A stretch of 54,531 bases of DNA, taken from NCBI GenBank assembly GCA_964472315.1, contig CAYYJS010000021.1, positions 1 to 54,531 of the forward strand, given 5' to 3'. The DNA is from CAYYJS01 sp964472315 (GTDB taxonomy: Bacteria; Verrucomicrobiota; Kiritimatiellia; UBA8416). Under the pieces are notes generated by a model. The model was not told the origin of the DNA. It saw nothing but the letters and a program-made list of their open reading frames with translations, and did not search any database. Shown in pieces: positions 15,396 through 23,254 of this stretch (the stretch's first letter is position 1; each line of letters begins with the position of its first letter). The position numbers were made by a program, and so were the translations under genes.

Positions 15396-16640
15396 ATGCA
15401 GCCGTTCAGCCTTCTCGTAAAACCGGCCTCCGCCGACTGTAACCTGCGGTGCCGGTACTGCTTCTATCTCGACCGGGCCGCGCTGTACCCCGCGTCGACG
15501 CGGCACCGCATGGCTGACGACGTGCTTGAGCGGATGATCCGCACGTTCCTCGCGACCGACCAACCGGTCCACGCATTCGGCTGGCAGGGCGGCGAGCCGA
15601 CGCTGATGGGGCTGGCGTTTTTCGAACGCGTGACCGAGTTGCAGCAGCGGCACGGGCGGGCGGGCGGATCGGTCTCGAACGGGTTGCAGACCAACACCAC
15701 GCTGATCGACGACGCCTGGGCCGCGCATCTGCGCCGCTACAACTTCCTGGTTGGCGTCAGCATCGACGGGCCGCCGGAGGTGCACGACCGCTACCGGGTG
15801 TTCGTGGACGGACGAGGCGCGCATGCCGATGTCATGCGGGGGCTCGCATGCCTCGCGCGTAATCGCGTCGAGCACAATGTGCTGACGCTGGTCAGCCAGG
15901 CGAATGTCCGGCGGCCGCGTGAAACGTACCATTACCTCCGGGACGACCTCGGCGTGATGTTCCATCAGTACATCGAATGCGTCGAGTTCGACCGTGACGG
16001 CAACCTGCGTCCGTTCGCCGTGAGCGGCGCCGAGTGGGGCGATTTCCTGTGCGGTGTCTACGACGAATGGATCGCCTGCGGCGACACGCGCCGGGTTTCC
16101 GTGCGGCTCTTCGATTCTCTTCTGACGATGATGGTCGAGGGCGTGGCGAATGTCTGTTCGATGGGGCGGGACTGTCGGCAATACCTGGTGGTTGAACACA
16201 ACGGCGATGTCTACCCCTGTGACTTCTATGTACGGCCGGAACTGAAGCTGGGCAACCTCATGACCGATACCTGGGATGAGCTGCTCGCCTCGCCGATGTA
16301 CGCGGCTTTCGGCGCGCGCAAGCGCCAGTGGAATCCGAAATGCGCGGACTGTCGGTACTTGCGCTTCTGCGCGGGATGTTGTCCGAAGAACCGACCCGGC
16401 GGCGGCGGGGATCCCATGGCGCTCAGCGCCTTATGCGAGGGATGGATGCGGTTTTACGAGCACGCGATTCCCGGACTGACGCGCCTGGCCGACGACGTCA
16501 GGCAGGAGCGCCGCGAGGCGCAACGACACCTTGACGAGCAGGTGACGGCCGCCGCGCCCCATGCCGCCGAACCGGCGGGCCGCAACGCCCCCTGTCCCTG
16601 CGGCAGCGGTCTCAAGTACAAGAAATGCTGCGGCCGGTAA
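15396..16640 (+). CDS. anaerobic sulfatase-maturating radical SAM enzyme
   Basis: Installs formylglycine in sulfatases under anaerobic conditions. The radical-SAM cluster Cys15/19/22 lies in 'CNLRCRYCFYLD'. 'FGWQGGEPTLMG' is the SAM-binding GGE motif. C-terminal SPASM cysteines are in 'CSMGRDC', 'VYPCDFYVRPE' and 'CADCRYLRFCAGCCPKNR'. The last 18 residues form a SEC-C zinc motif ('CPCGSGLKYKKCCGR', Cys400/402/411/412), an unusual tail that often accompanies these enzymes in bacteria. It begins three bases after the kinase stop and ends the operon. No sulfatase is in the window, so its clients are elsewhere. Confidence 0.9.
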   Translation: MQPFSLLVKPASADCNLRCRYCFYLDRAALYPASTRHRMADDVLERMIRTFLATDQPVHAFGWQGGEPTLMGLAFFERVTELQQRHGRAGGSVSNGLQTNTTLIDDAWAAHLRRYNFLVGVSIDGPPEVHDRYRVFVDGRGAHADVMRGLACLARNRVEHNVLTLVSQANVRRPRETYHYLRDDLGVMFHQYIECVEFDRDGNLRPFAVSGAEWGDFLCGVYDEWIACGDTRRVSVRLFDSLLTMMVEGVANVCSMGRDCRQYLVVEHNGDVYPCDFYVRPELKLGNLMTDTWDELLASPMYAAFGARKRQWNPKCADCRYLRFCAGCCPKNRPGGGGDPMALSALCEGWMRFYEHAIPGLTRLADDVRQERREAQRHLDEQVTAAAPHAAEPAGRNAPCPCGSGLKYKKCCGR

Positions 16641-16878
16641 GATGCCCCCGAGCCGCAGCGCAGCTCCTCAGCGAGGTCGGGGCGGCAAGCCGGATCGGAC
16701 TACCCGGAGCTGGCTGCCGTGATGTCCCGCTCGAAAGCGTGGAACAGGCTTCCAGCCTGTTTCCGCGGCAGCATGCGGGACGCCTTTGGACAAACCAACC
16801 GAATATTGCGTCACTCGGGCGAGGCAGTTGAACCGCCGTCCATGAATTCGCAGGATCGTGAATGATTACGATTTGTGC
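16641..16878. other. intergenic region with a short hairpin repeat
   Basis: No gene seen. It contains a hairpin AACAGGCT-TCC-AGCCTGTT (16743-16761), a type of short dispersed intergenic hairpin, and otherwise low-information sequence between the sulfatase-maturase operon and the CRISPR locus. Confidence 0.5.
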
Positions 16879-16908
16879 TTGCATTAGAACATGAATAAGG
16901 GCTATTTT
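16879..16908 (+). promoter_or_regulatory. leaderless-type promoter of the XRE regulator
   Basis: TTGCAT (16879-16884), 18-base spacer, TATTTT (16903-16908), then seven bases to the ATG at 16916. There is no Shine-Dalgarno sequence. Confidence 0.5.
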
Positions 16909-16915
16909 CGCGGGC

Positions 16916-18079
16916 ATGAAGAGATCCACGGAATTTGTCGCGGAGAGAATCCGCATGTTTCGGCGTCGCCGGAACTTATCTCAGGTGGAACTGGCGCGGC
17001 TGCTGGGCATGCGACCAGGGCCGGTCAACAACCTCGAAAAGGGCCGCAACCTGCCCTCCGCCGCGGTGCTGTGCAAGCTTGCCGCGGCGCTCGATGTTCA
17101 TGTCGATGCGTTCTTCCTGCCGGAAGCGGGAGCGACGGCGGAAGGCGGGACGGTCCGTGAGTCGCACGCGGCGTATATCGTATCCGGCGCGTCGGTCGAC
17201 TCGGTTCCGCGCGCCGAGATCGTGCGATTGCCGGTCGAAGAGGGCACGCTGGATGCGACCGCGGCGGGTGCGATCGGGCGTGTGTGCGATGCCGTCCTTG
17301 CGCTGGAGGACATCTGCAACGCCCAGAAATGCGCGGAGATTCCGCTGACGCTGCCGTTCGAGTTTTCGGAGATTGGCATCGAGCGGTTGGTGACGCGGGT
17401 ACGGGCGCTCATGGGGATCGCGAGCGCGGTCGTCTTCGATTACGTCGAGCTCTTCGAGAATGCCGGGTTGCGGGTTGTTTTCATGCCTCTGCCGCGCGGC
17501 GTCGATTCGGTGGCCTGCTACGATATCACCAACGCCAACGCGTTTCTGATCGTATCGGTTGGCGTCAACGTCGAACGCCAGCTTTTTCGCCTTGTGTACG
17601 AACTTGGACGGATTTACTGCATGACGCGTTCGCGGCGGAACAACGGGCCGAACGTGCCTGTCGGCGCGCCGCGGCGGAAGGGGAAGGTGCTCAACGATCA
17701 CCGGGCGGCGCGGCTGTTCGCGGCGCTCTTCCTGCAGCCGGGAGAAGCCGTCGGCGCGACCGTGCGTCAGGTCGGTGTCGCGCCGGACGGTTGGACGTAC
17801 GAGATGCTGTTGCGGCTCAAACACCGGTTCGGCGTTTCCGCCGAAAGTTTTCTCTACCGGCTGGACGAACTGGGGCTGATCGCGCGGCCGTTGTTCGCCG
17901 ATTTCCGGGAGCGGGTCCACGGGCATTATGGCGCGCACGACCATGCCGAACCCGACGGTACGCGGCGCATACTGACCCGCAACGGACGGATCGGCGACCT
18001 GTGGCTCCGTGCCGAAACGCTGCGCGAACGCTTTGACGAACGGGACGCGATTCGGAGTGCGTTGGATGGGATTGTCTGA
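16916..18079 (+). CDS. XRE regulator with inactive ImmA/IrrE-like domain
   Basis: Protein of 387 residues. An XRE helix-turn-helix (about 8-62, 'LSQVELARLLGMRPGPVNNLEKGRNLPS') precedes a domain laid out like ImmA/IrrE metallopeptidases, which cleave phage or stress repressors. The expected HExxH reads 'VYELGRIY': both zinc histidines are replaced (Tyr228, Arg232) while Glu229 remains. The later Glu-containing helix reads 'DHRAARLFAALFLQPGEAV'. It should therefore not cleave by the usual mechanism and may bind a ligand or partner instead. It ends 65 bp before the Cas3 remnant on the same strand, so it may control the cas operon. Confidence 0.75.
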   Translation: MKRSTEFVAERIRMFRRRRNLSQVELARLLGMRPGPVNNLEKGRNLPSAAVLCKLAAALDVHVDAFFLPEAGATAEGGTVRESHAAYIVSGASVDSVPRAEIVRLPVEEGTLDATAAGAIGRVCDAVLALEDICNAQKCAEIPLTLPFEFSEIGIERLVTRVRALMGIASAVVFDYVELFENAGLRVVFMPLPRGVDSVACYDITNANAFLIVSVGVNVERQLFRLVYELGRIYCMTRSRRNNGPNVPVGAPRRKGKVLNDHRAARLFAALFLQPGEAVGATVRQVGVAPDGWTYEMLLRLKHRFGVSAESFLYRLDELGLIARPLFADFRERVHGHYGAHDHAEPDGTRRILTRNGRIGDLWLRAETLRERFDERDAIRSALDGIV

Positions 18080-18144
18080 TTGTATGCTGGCCAGGCGCGA
18101 CTGAATGTGCATGATGGGGCGAAGACGGTGAGGCACGGGAGAAC

Positions 18145-18372
18145 ATGACTATGAACAAGAAATCGTTCGATGCGTTGTTTGCGGCGGTCACGAACATGGG
18201 ATCCCCATACGAATGGCAGTGCGTGCTTGGGGCCGATCGCATGCCGGGCAACAGACTGATCCGCGTGCCGACCGGTTACGGCAAGACTGCCGGAGCGGTG
18301 CTGCCGTGGCTCTGGCATCGCGGCGTCCGCAACGACCCGGCCTGGCCGCGCCGGTTGGTGTATTGTCTGCCG
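18145..18372 (+). pseudogene. remnant of an older cas3 (N-terminal part)
   Basis: The first 76 codons of an otherwise lost I-U type Cas3. 'SPYEWQCVLGADRMPGNRL', Walker A 'VPTGYGKTAGAVLPWLWHR' and 'WPRRLVYCLP' align with the start of the intact Cas3 just downstream ('PFPWQQALY', 'IPTGLGKTAVVAVWL', 'VPRRLVYVVN'). After 'YCLP' the similarity stops; the frame continues as nonsense to 18480. Its base composition is host-like (46 of 60 G+C at 18301-18360), unlike the intact gene. I read it as the 5' scar of a previous cas operon. Confidence 0.75.
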
Positions 18373-18525
18373 CCTGCCGATCCTGAGCCGCGCTGCTGCC
18401 GGAGTGCTCGCTGTGGCGTGACAGACGCAGAAGCGCGAGGAGTCGTCCGAAGAAATAGACACACTGCCGTAGCAATATGACACCCAGACTGATTCTGAAC
18501 ATCAGACAAACGGAGTTGCACGAAT
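18373..18525 (+). other. junction between old and new cas genes
   Basis: Noncoding stretch between the Cas3 remnant and the intact cas3. It holds two related directly repeated motifs, AAATAGACAC (18453-18462) and CAATATGACA (18473-18482), which resemble the repeated TGTC-type ends of IS21-like elements read on the other strand. No transposase is present. It is a possible scar of the insertion event; this is speculative. Confidence 0.35.
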
Positions 18526-21500
18526 ATGCAAGATTTTGCGTCAACTTTTGAAGCGCTTACCGGCAACCTGCCGTTTCCGTGGCAGCAAGCACTATACGGG
18601 CACTTTACCGCCGGTGAGTTCCCATCTGCCGCCAACATCCCCACAGGTCTTGGCAAGACCGCCGTCGTCGCGGTCTGGCTAATCGCTCTCGCGCATCGCC
18701 CCGAACGTGTGCCGCGCCGCCTGGTCTACGTGGTCAACCGCCGCACCGTGGTCGATCAAACGACGACCGAAGTCGAACGTATCCGTCAGAACCTCACGGT
18801 CAGGCCGGAACTCGCCAACCTCTCGGTCGAATTGAGAAACCTAGCGGCGCTCCCCTGCGAATCCCCGCTCGCTATCAGCACCCTGCGCGGCCAGTTTGCC
18901 GACAACGGGGAATGGCGGAGTGATCCAGCCCGCCCTTCCGTCATCATTGGAACCGTCGACATGATTGGAAGCGGCTTGCTGTTCAGCCGCTACACCGCCG
19001 GTTTCAAAACGCGCCCGCTTCACGCAGGCTTCCTCGGGCAGGACGCGCTGCTCGTCCACGACGAGGCGCACCTCGAACCCGCCTTCCAAACGCTCCTTGA
19101 GGAGATCGCCGCCGAGCAGCACGGCCTTGATGGCGCGCCGACACGTCGCCAAGACGTGAAGCCGGTACACCTGCTGGCGCTCACTGCCACCTTGCGATCC
19201 GGGGAATCGCCGTTCGCTCTCACGGATGCAGACCGAGCCAATCAAACAGTCAAGAAACGTGTTGAAGCCGTCAAGCGACTCTCGCTGGTTGCTCTTGGTT
19301 CGAGCGACAAACTCGAAGACCGGATAACGGAGAAAGCAAAGAAACTGAACGGTGCGGTCCTGGTGTTCGTCCGTTCCGTTGAGACCGCGCTCAAAATTGT
19401 CAGCGCGCTCGACAAGGGCGCGAGCAAGGGGCGTGTCATCGCGCTCACCGGAACGATGCGCGGCAGGGAGCGCGATGACCTCGTGAACGATCCGCTCTTC
19501 CGGCTGTTTCTCGGCGGGGACGGCTCGCCGTGCAGTCCTCCAGTCTTCCTCGTCTGCACCTCCGCCGGTGAAGTCGGCGTGAATCTCTCCGCCGACCACT
19601 GTGTTTGTGACCTCTCCACGTACGACTCAATGGCGCAGCGCTTCGGGCGCGTCAACCGTTTCGGCGAACGCGGCGACAGCACCATCACCGTATTTCACGA
19701 AACCGTTTTCGGGAAGACAAAGGCGAAGTCAAATGAAATGGTTACGACGCCGTTGGACACGGCGAGAGAGAAGACGTTTGCTGCATTGCGAGCACTCAAC
19801 AGCGATGCCTCGCCGAAGTCGCTTTCAGAGCATCTCGCGCCGGCCGCGTTCTCCCCTTTGCCGGAAATCCGTGTCGCCACAGCCATCCAATTCGACGCTT
19901 GGGCGATGACCTCCATCCGCGAACCCATCGCCGCCCGTCCGCCCGTCGCACCTTATTTGCACGGCGAGGCCGAGTGGCAGCCGCCGGAAACGCACCTCGC
20001 CTGGCGCGATGATCGCGATTTTCAATATATCGCAGCCCCCGATGATTTTCTCGACAGATTCCCGCTCCGTCCGCAAGAACTCCTGCGCGACACCACCAAG
20101 CGAATATCCGCGACTCTCGAAAAGCTACTGAAAGACAGAACCAATGCGCCAATCGCTTGGCTCGTCTCAGAAAGCGGATCCGTGTCCCTGTTCCCTCTTT
20201 GCGGCTTTGACAAAGAATCGGCAGAAATCACACTCGCCGACGCCACACTCATTCTGCCTGAATCGTTTGGCGGTCTTGAAAACGGTCTCTTCACGGGCAA
20301 GGGCGCGGCCTCTGATGTGTCCGGAATTGACCGACGCGAAGCTGGCGCGCGCGCCGCCGCCGATTTTGCCCTCAATATCGCCTGCGAGACCGACGACGAT
20401 CCGCGCTACCTGCATTGGTTCGCGCCATCCGCATTACAAATAGGCCGGGCGCCTCTCGGAATCCCTGGCGCGGTCAGCCTCGCCGACCATACAGCCGCCG
20501 TCACCGCCAATGCGCGCGCCATCGCCGCGAAACTCGGCCTGCCGGCCGATGTTCAAACCGCCATCGCCGCCGCCGCCGAACACCACGACGACGGCAAGGC
20601 CCGTGCCCAATGGCAACGCGCTATCGGCAACCGCGCCTACCCCAAAACCGTGCTGGCCAAATCCTCCGGCAACGCCCGCTCGGTCGCCGAGGTTTACCGC
20701 CATGAATTCGGCTCACTCGCCGAGATCCCGGATACGGTGCCCACCTCCGCGCTCGCCGCCCACATCGTGGCCGCGCACCATGGCCGCGCTCGCCCGCATT
20801 TCTCAAACGACGAGGTCTACGATCCGTTCTGCGACCCCGCAGCCTCAGCCGCGCGAGCATCGCAAGTCCCACTTCGGTTTGCCAAACTCCAGCGCCAGTT
20901 CGGCCGCTGGGGCCTGGCTTACCTCGAAAGCATCCTCCGAGCCGCCGACTACGCCGCCAGTGCGGGTATCGTGGCCGGTGCCATAACCCCTTCGCCCGCA
21001 ACGCCTACTCATGTCGGTCTACCGACTTGTACGCCCAAAGAGGCCGGCACGGTCAGCCTCGCGCTCGACCCGGCCAACCCCGGGCACTATTTTGCCTGTT
21101 GCGGCCTCTTCGAACTCGCCTCCCGCCTCCACCCCGAAACTACCGCCTATTTCGACGGCAACTGTTTTATCATTGGCGGGCCCACCACGCTCGCCGACCT
21201 GTTCGGACTAATCAGCGTCTCTGAGATCAAGGCCGTAGCCGACAGTGTTGAGAGCGCCGAGGATGACGACGATGACGGGGAGTCTGAATCCGAAAGCGCA
21301 AAGGATGCCTCCGCCCCGCCCTTGTTCATTGCGGCCCCTTTCAACGTCCGTCTCGACTGGTGGGCTACCGCAGGCAAGAGCACATCCGCCCTCAAGGTTT
21401 GGGCTGGCTCAATGAAAGTGCTTCGAATTGCAAACTCAATGATATATACCATCCGTGAATACATCCAGGATGCCTCATATGATTACGATAACGCCCTGTT

Positions 21501-22113
21501 TGACACACGGATCGCGCTCGACGCAGTCAAGATTGGCAAGGGAGAAGAAAAGACCCTGTGCAAATACCAGGAGGCTTTAACGAACGCTCAGGAGAAGCGC
21601 GATGAAGCTTTGAGAAAGGCGGAAGCAGAAAAGGCGGGCGGGACACTTGCAAAAACAAAGGAGCAAATAGAGTTGAAGTTCACAACGGCCTGTTCGAACG
21701 CAGCGGCCAAACGAGACAGCAGCCTTGAGCAGATGCGCCTGAAGTCCAAGACCGAACCCTTCTATTTTGACGCAAAGCGCGGCCCCAATGCAGACTCAAG
21801 GGATGTCGGCTTCTCTCCGAACGACCTGAAGTTGAAAACACTCGCTTCTCCCGCCGTGGAGTTTCTTTGCCTGATCGGGCTTCAACGAGCCATCCCGCAA
21901 CCCGCTGGCGCCAGGCTTTTCGACTACCATCTCTGGGCAGAGCCTATTCCGGCTTCTCTTCTCGTGGCCGCAGTCAACGGATTAATCCAACCGGAAAGAC
22001 ATCCCGCCTACCGTTTTGAAAGCTGGTTCAGAACCAGTCAACGCAAACATAAAGCCTTTCTAAACGCTAACCCTCTCAAACCACAACCCCAAAGCAAAGG
22101 AAACACGCCATGA
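18526..22113 (+). CDS. cas3: Cas3 helicase-nuclease fused to Csb3 (Cas8-like)
   Basis: Protein of 1195 residues combining two type I-U/I-G proteins. Residues 1-about 500 are the SF2 helicase: Walker A 'PTGLGKT' (39-45), 'HDEAH' (178-182), 'LTAT' (219-222), 'TSAGEVGVNLSAD' (345-357) and 'QRFGRVNRFG' (371-380). A C-terminal HD nuclease follows (His655/Asp654 'LADHTAAV', 'EHHDDGK' 685-691, 'AAHIVAAHHG' 744-753), the I-U arrangement. From about 842 ('GTVSLALDPANPGHYFACCG') to the end it matches Csb3, the GSU0052-type Cas8 subunit, normally a separate gene. An acidic run (912-926) and a charged coiled-coil-like stretch (about 1014-1075) lie inside. The fusion should tether the target-degrading nuclease to the effector complex. 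Composition is lower in GC than the surroundings. It overlaps csb1 by four bases. Confidence 0.88.
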   Translation: MQDFASTFEALTGNLPFPWQQALYGHFTAGEFPSAANIPTGLGKTAVVAVWLIALAHRPERVPRRLVYVVNRRTVVDQTTTEVERIRQNLTVRPELANLSVELRNLAALPCESPLAISTLRGQFADNGEWRSDPARPSVIIGTVDMIGSGLLFSRYTAGFKTRPLHAGFLGQDALLVHDEAHLEPAFQTLLEEIAAEQHGLDGAPTRRQDVKPVHLLALTATLRSGESPFALTDADRANQTVKKRVEAVKRLSLVALGSSDKLEDRITEKAKKLNGAVLVFVRSVETALKIVSALDKGASKGRVIALTGTMRGRERDDLVNDPLFRLFLGGDGSPCSPPVFLVCTSAGEVGVNLSADHCVCDLSTYDSMAQRFGRVNRFGERGDSTITVFHETVFGKTKAKSNEMVTTPLDTAREKTFAALRALNSDASPKSLSEHLAPAAFSPLPEIRVATAIQFDAWAMTSIREPIAARPPVAPYLHGEAEWQPPETHLAWRDDRDFQYIAAPDDFLDRFPLRPQELLRDTTKRISATLEKLLKDRTNAPIAWLVSESGSVSLFPLCGFDKESAEITLADATLILPESFGGLENGLFTGKGAASDVSGIDRREAGARAAADFALNIACETDDDPRYLHWFAPSALQIGRAPLGIPGAVSLADHTAAVTANARAIAAKLGLPADVQTAIAAAAEHHDDGKARAQWQRAIGNRAYPKTVLAKSSGNARSVAEVYRHEFGSLAEIPDTVPTSALAAHIVAAHHGRARPHFSNDEVYDPFCDPAASAARASQVPLRFAKLQRQFGRWGLAYLESILRAADYAASAGIVAGAITPSPATPTHVGLPTCTPKEAGTVSLALDPANPGHYFACCGLFELASRLHPETTAYFDGNCFIIGGPTTLADLFGLISVSEIKAVADSVESAEDDDDDGESESESAKDASAPPLFIAAPFNVRLDWWATAGKSTSALKVWAGSMKVLRIANSMIYTIREYIQDASYDYDNALFDTRIALDAVKIGKGEEKTLCKYQEALTNAQEKRDEALRKAEAEKAGGTLAKTKEQIELKFTTACSNAAAKRDSSLEQMRLKSKTEPFYFDAKRGPNADSRDVGFSPNDLKLKTLASPAVEFLCLIGLQRAIPQPAGARLFDYHLWAEPIPASLLVAAVNGLIQPERHPAYRFESWFRTSQRKHKAFLNANPLKPQPQSKGNTP

Positions 22114-23240
22114 ACGAAGCAGCAACACCCGCCCTCAAACAGTTCGATAACCTCATCGCCGCCGACGACCCCGCCGCACTGGTCGTCCGCGAGCACCTCA
22201 TCCCCGCCGAAGGCGTGGACGCGGTGTTCTTCCCCGCCACGTTCGCCGACATCGGCTACAACATCGACTGGGAGAGTCAGAAAGACAGAACGGGTCGTAA
22301 TGTGTGCCTCATCGACAGCGTCGGCTCGCAGGCTAACCGCATCGAGCCGATGTTCAAGGAGGAGCCGTATTCCGCGCTCGTCCCGCAAATCGTGATCAAG
22401 GCCGGCGAAAAGGAGATCAATCTGTTGGACGCCGGGCACCGCGCGGGGGACGCCATCGCCCGTTGTTCTGCATTGAAAGATGAGTTGAAAGCGGCGTTCC
22501 AAGCCATCCTCAGAGACAACAACGCATTTCCGCTCGCGAGGATTGCGCCGACCTCGCTCGTCTTTGGCGTGTGGGATTCGCGTGACACGCAGGCGAAGCT
22601 TCCACGCCTCATCGCATCGACCGTGAGAGCCTATAATGTGCGCAAACTCACGCGCTCGGCGACCTATGTCGCGCCGCTCGACTACGCTTCAGAAAACGTA
22701 TTTTCGGACGAGGAGAAACAGAAGGCCGAGGGCGACGATAAGAATCCGCTTTCTAAACGCGGTTTTGTCAATGCCCTCTCGACCGGTTCGCATGGCGGCG
22801 TGATCGCCGACGGTGGCATTCGCCGCGACGCAGTTTTGGCTCTCTCTGCCCTTCGTCTTCTCAACGCCGACACGCATGAAAACACCGTGAAGCTCCGTCG
22901 CTACATCCTCGGCCTCGCGCTGGTGGCTTTCACGAAGCTCCCTCTCGCCTACTACCGCCAAGGCACGATTCTCACACTCGACCCCAACAAGCCCCGCGAG
23001 TTCACCGCCGTAAACAACGATGGCACCCGCACGGATGTCGCCATCATGCATGAAGATGCGCTCGCCTTTGCGGAAACCGCCGCGAAAGAATTCGGTCTCG
23101 GCGATAGTCAGACCGTGGATTTCAATGTGGAGAAAGCCAAGGCCGACTTGAAAGAGACCAAGGAGGAAAAGAAAAAGGCCAGAGGCCGGCAAGCCTCATC
23201 ACCGGCAGAAGAAAAACTATCATCTGCGGTTTCCTCCTAA
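22110..23240 (+). CDS. csb1: Csb1, Cas7-type backbone subunit (I-U/I-G)
   Basis: GSU0053-type protein of 376 residues expected to form the crRNA-binding filament of the effector complex. 'LIDSVGSQANRIEPMF' (67-82) and 'LLDAGHRAGDAIAR' are the signature stretches; 'RGFVNALSTGSHGGVIADGGIRRDAVL' is another. The C-terminus is a charged tail ('KETKEEKKKARGRQ'). Its ATG overlaps the Cas3-Csb3 stop (ATGA), giving coupled translation, and csb2 starts 14 bases after it. Confidence 0.93.
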   Translation: MNEAATPALKQFDNLIAADDPAALVVREHLIPAEGVDAVFFPATFADIGYNIDWESQKDRTGRNVCLIDSVGSQANRIEPMFKEEPYSALVPQIVIKAGEKEINLLDAGHRAGDAIARCSALKDELKAAFQAILRDNNAFPLARIAPTSLVFGVWDSRDTQAKLPRLIASTVRAYNVRKLTRSATYVAPLDYASENVFSDEEKQKAEGDDKNPLSKRGFVNALSTGSHGGVIADGGIRRDAVLALSALRLLNADTHENTVKLRRYILGLALVAFTKLPLAYYRQGTILTLDPNKPREFTAVNNDGTRTDVAIMHEDALAFAETAAKEFGLGDSQTVDFNVEKAKADLKETKEEKKKARGRQASSPAEEKLSSAVSS

Positions 23241-23254
23241 GCCGTAGGACTACC

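Noticed and set aside
18145..18480. Cas3 fragment as a functional small helicase
   Set aside because: Only the first 76 codons resemble Cas3; helicase motifs after Walker A are missing.
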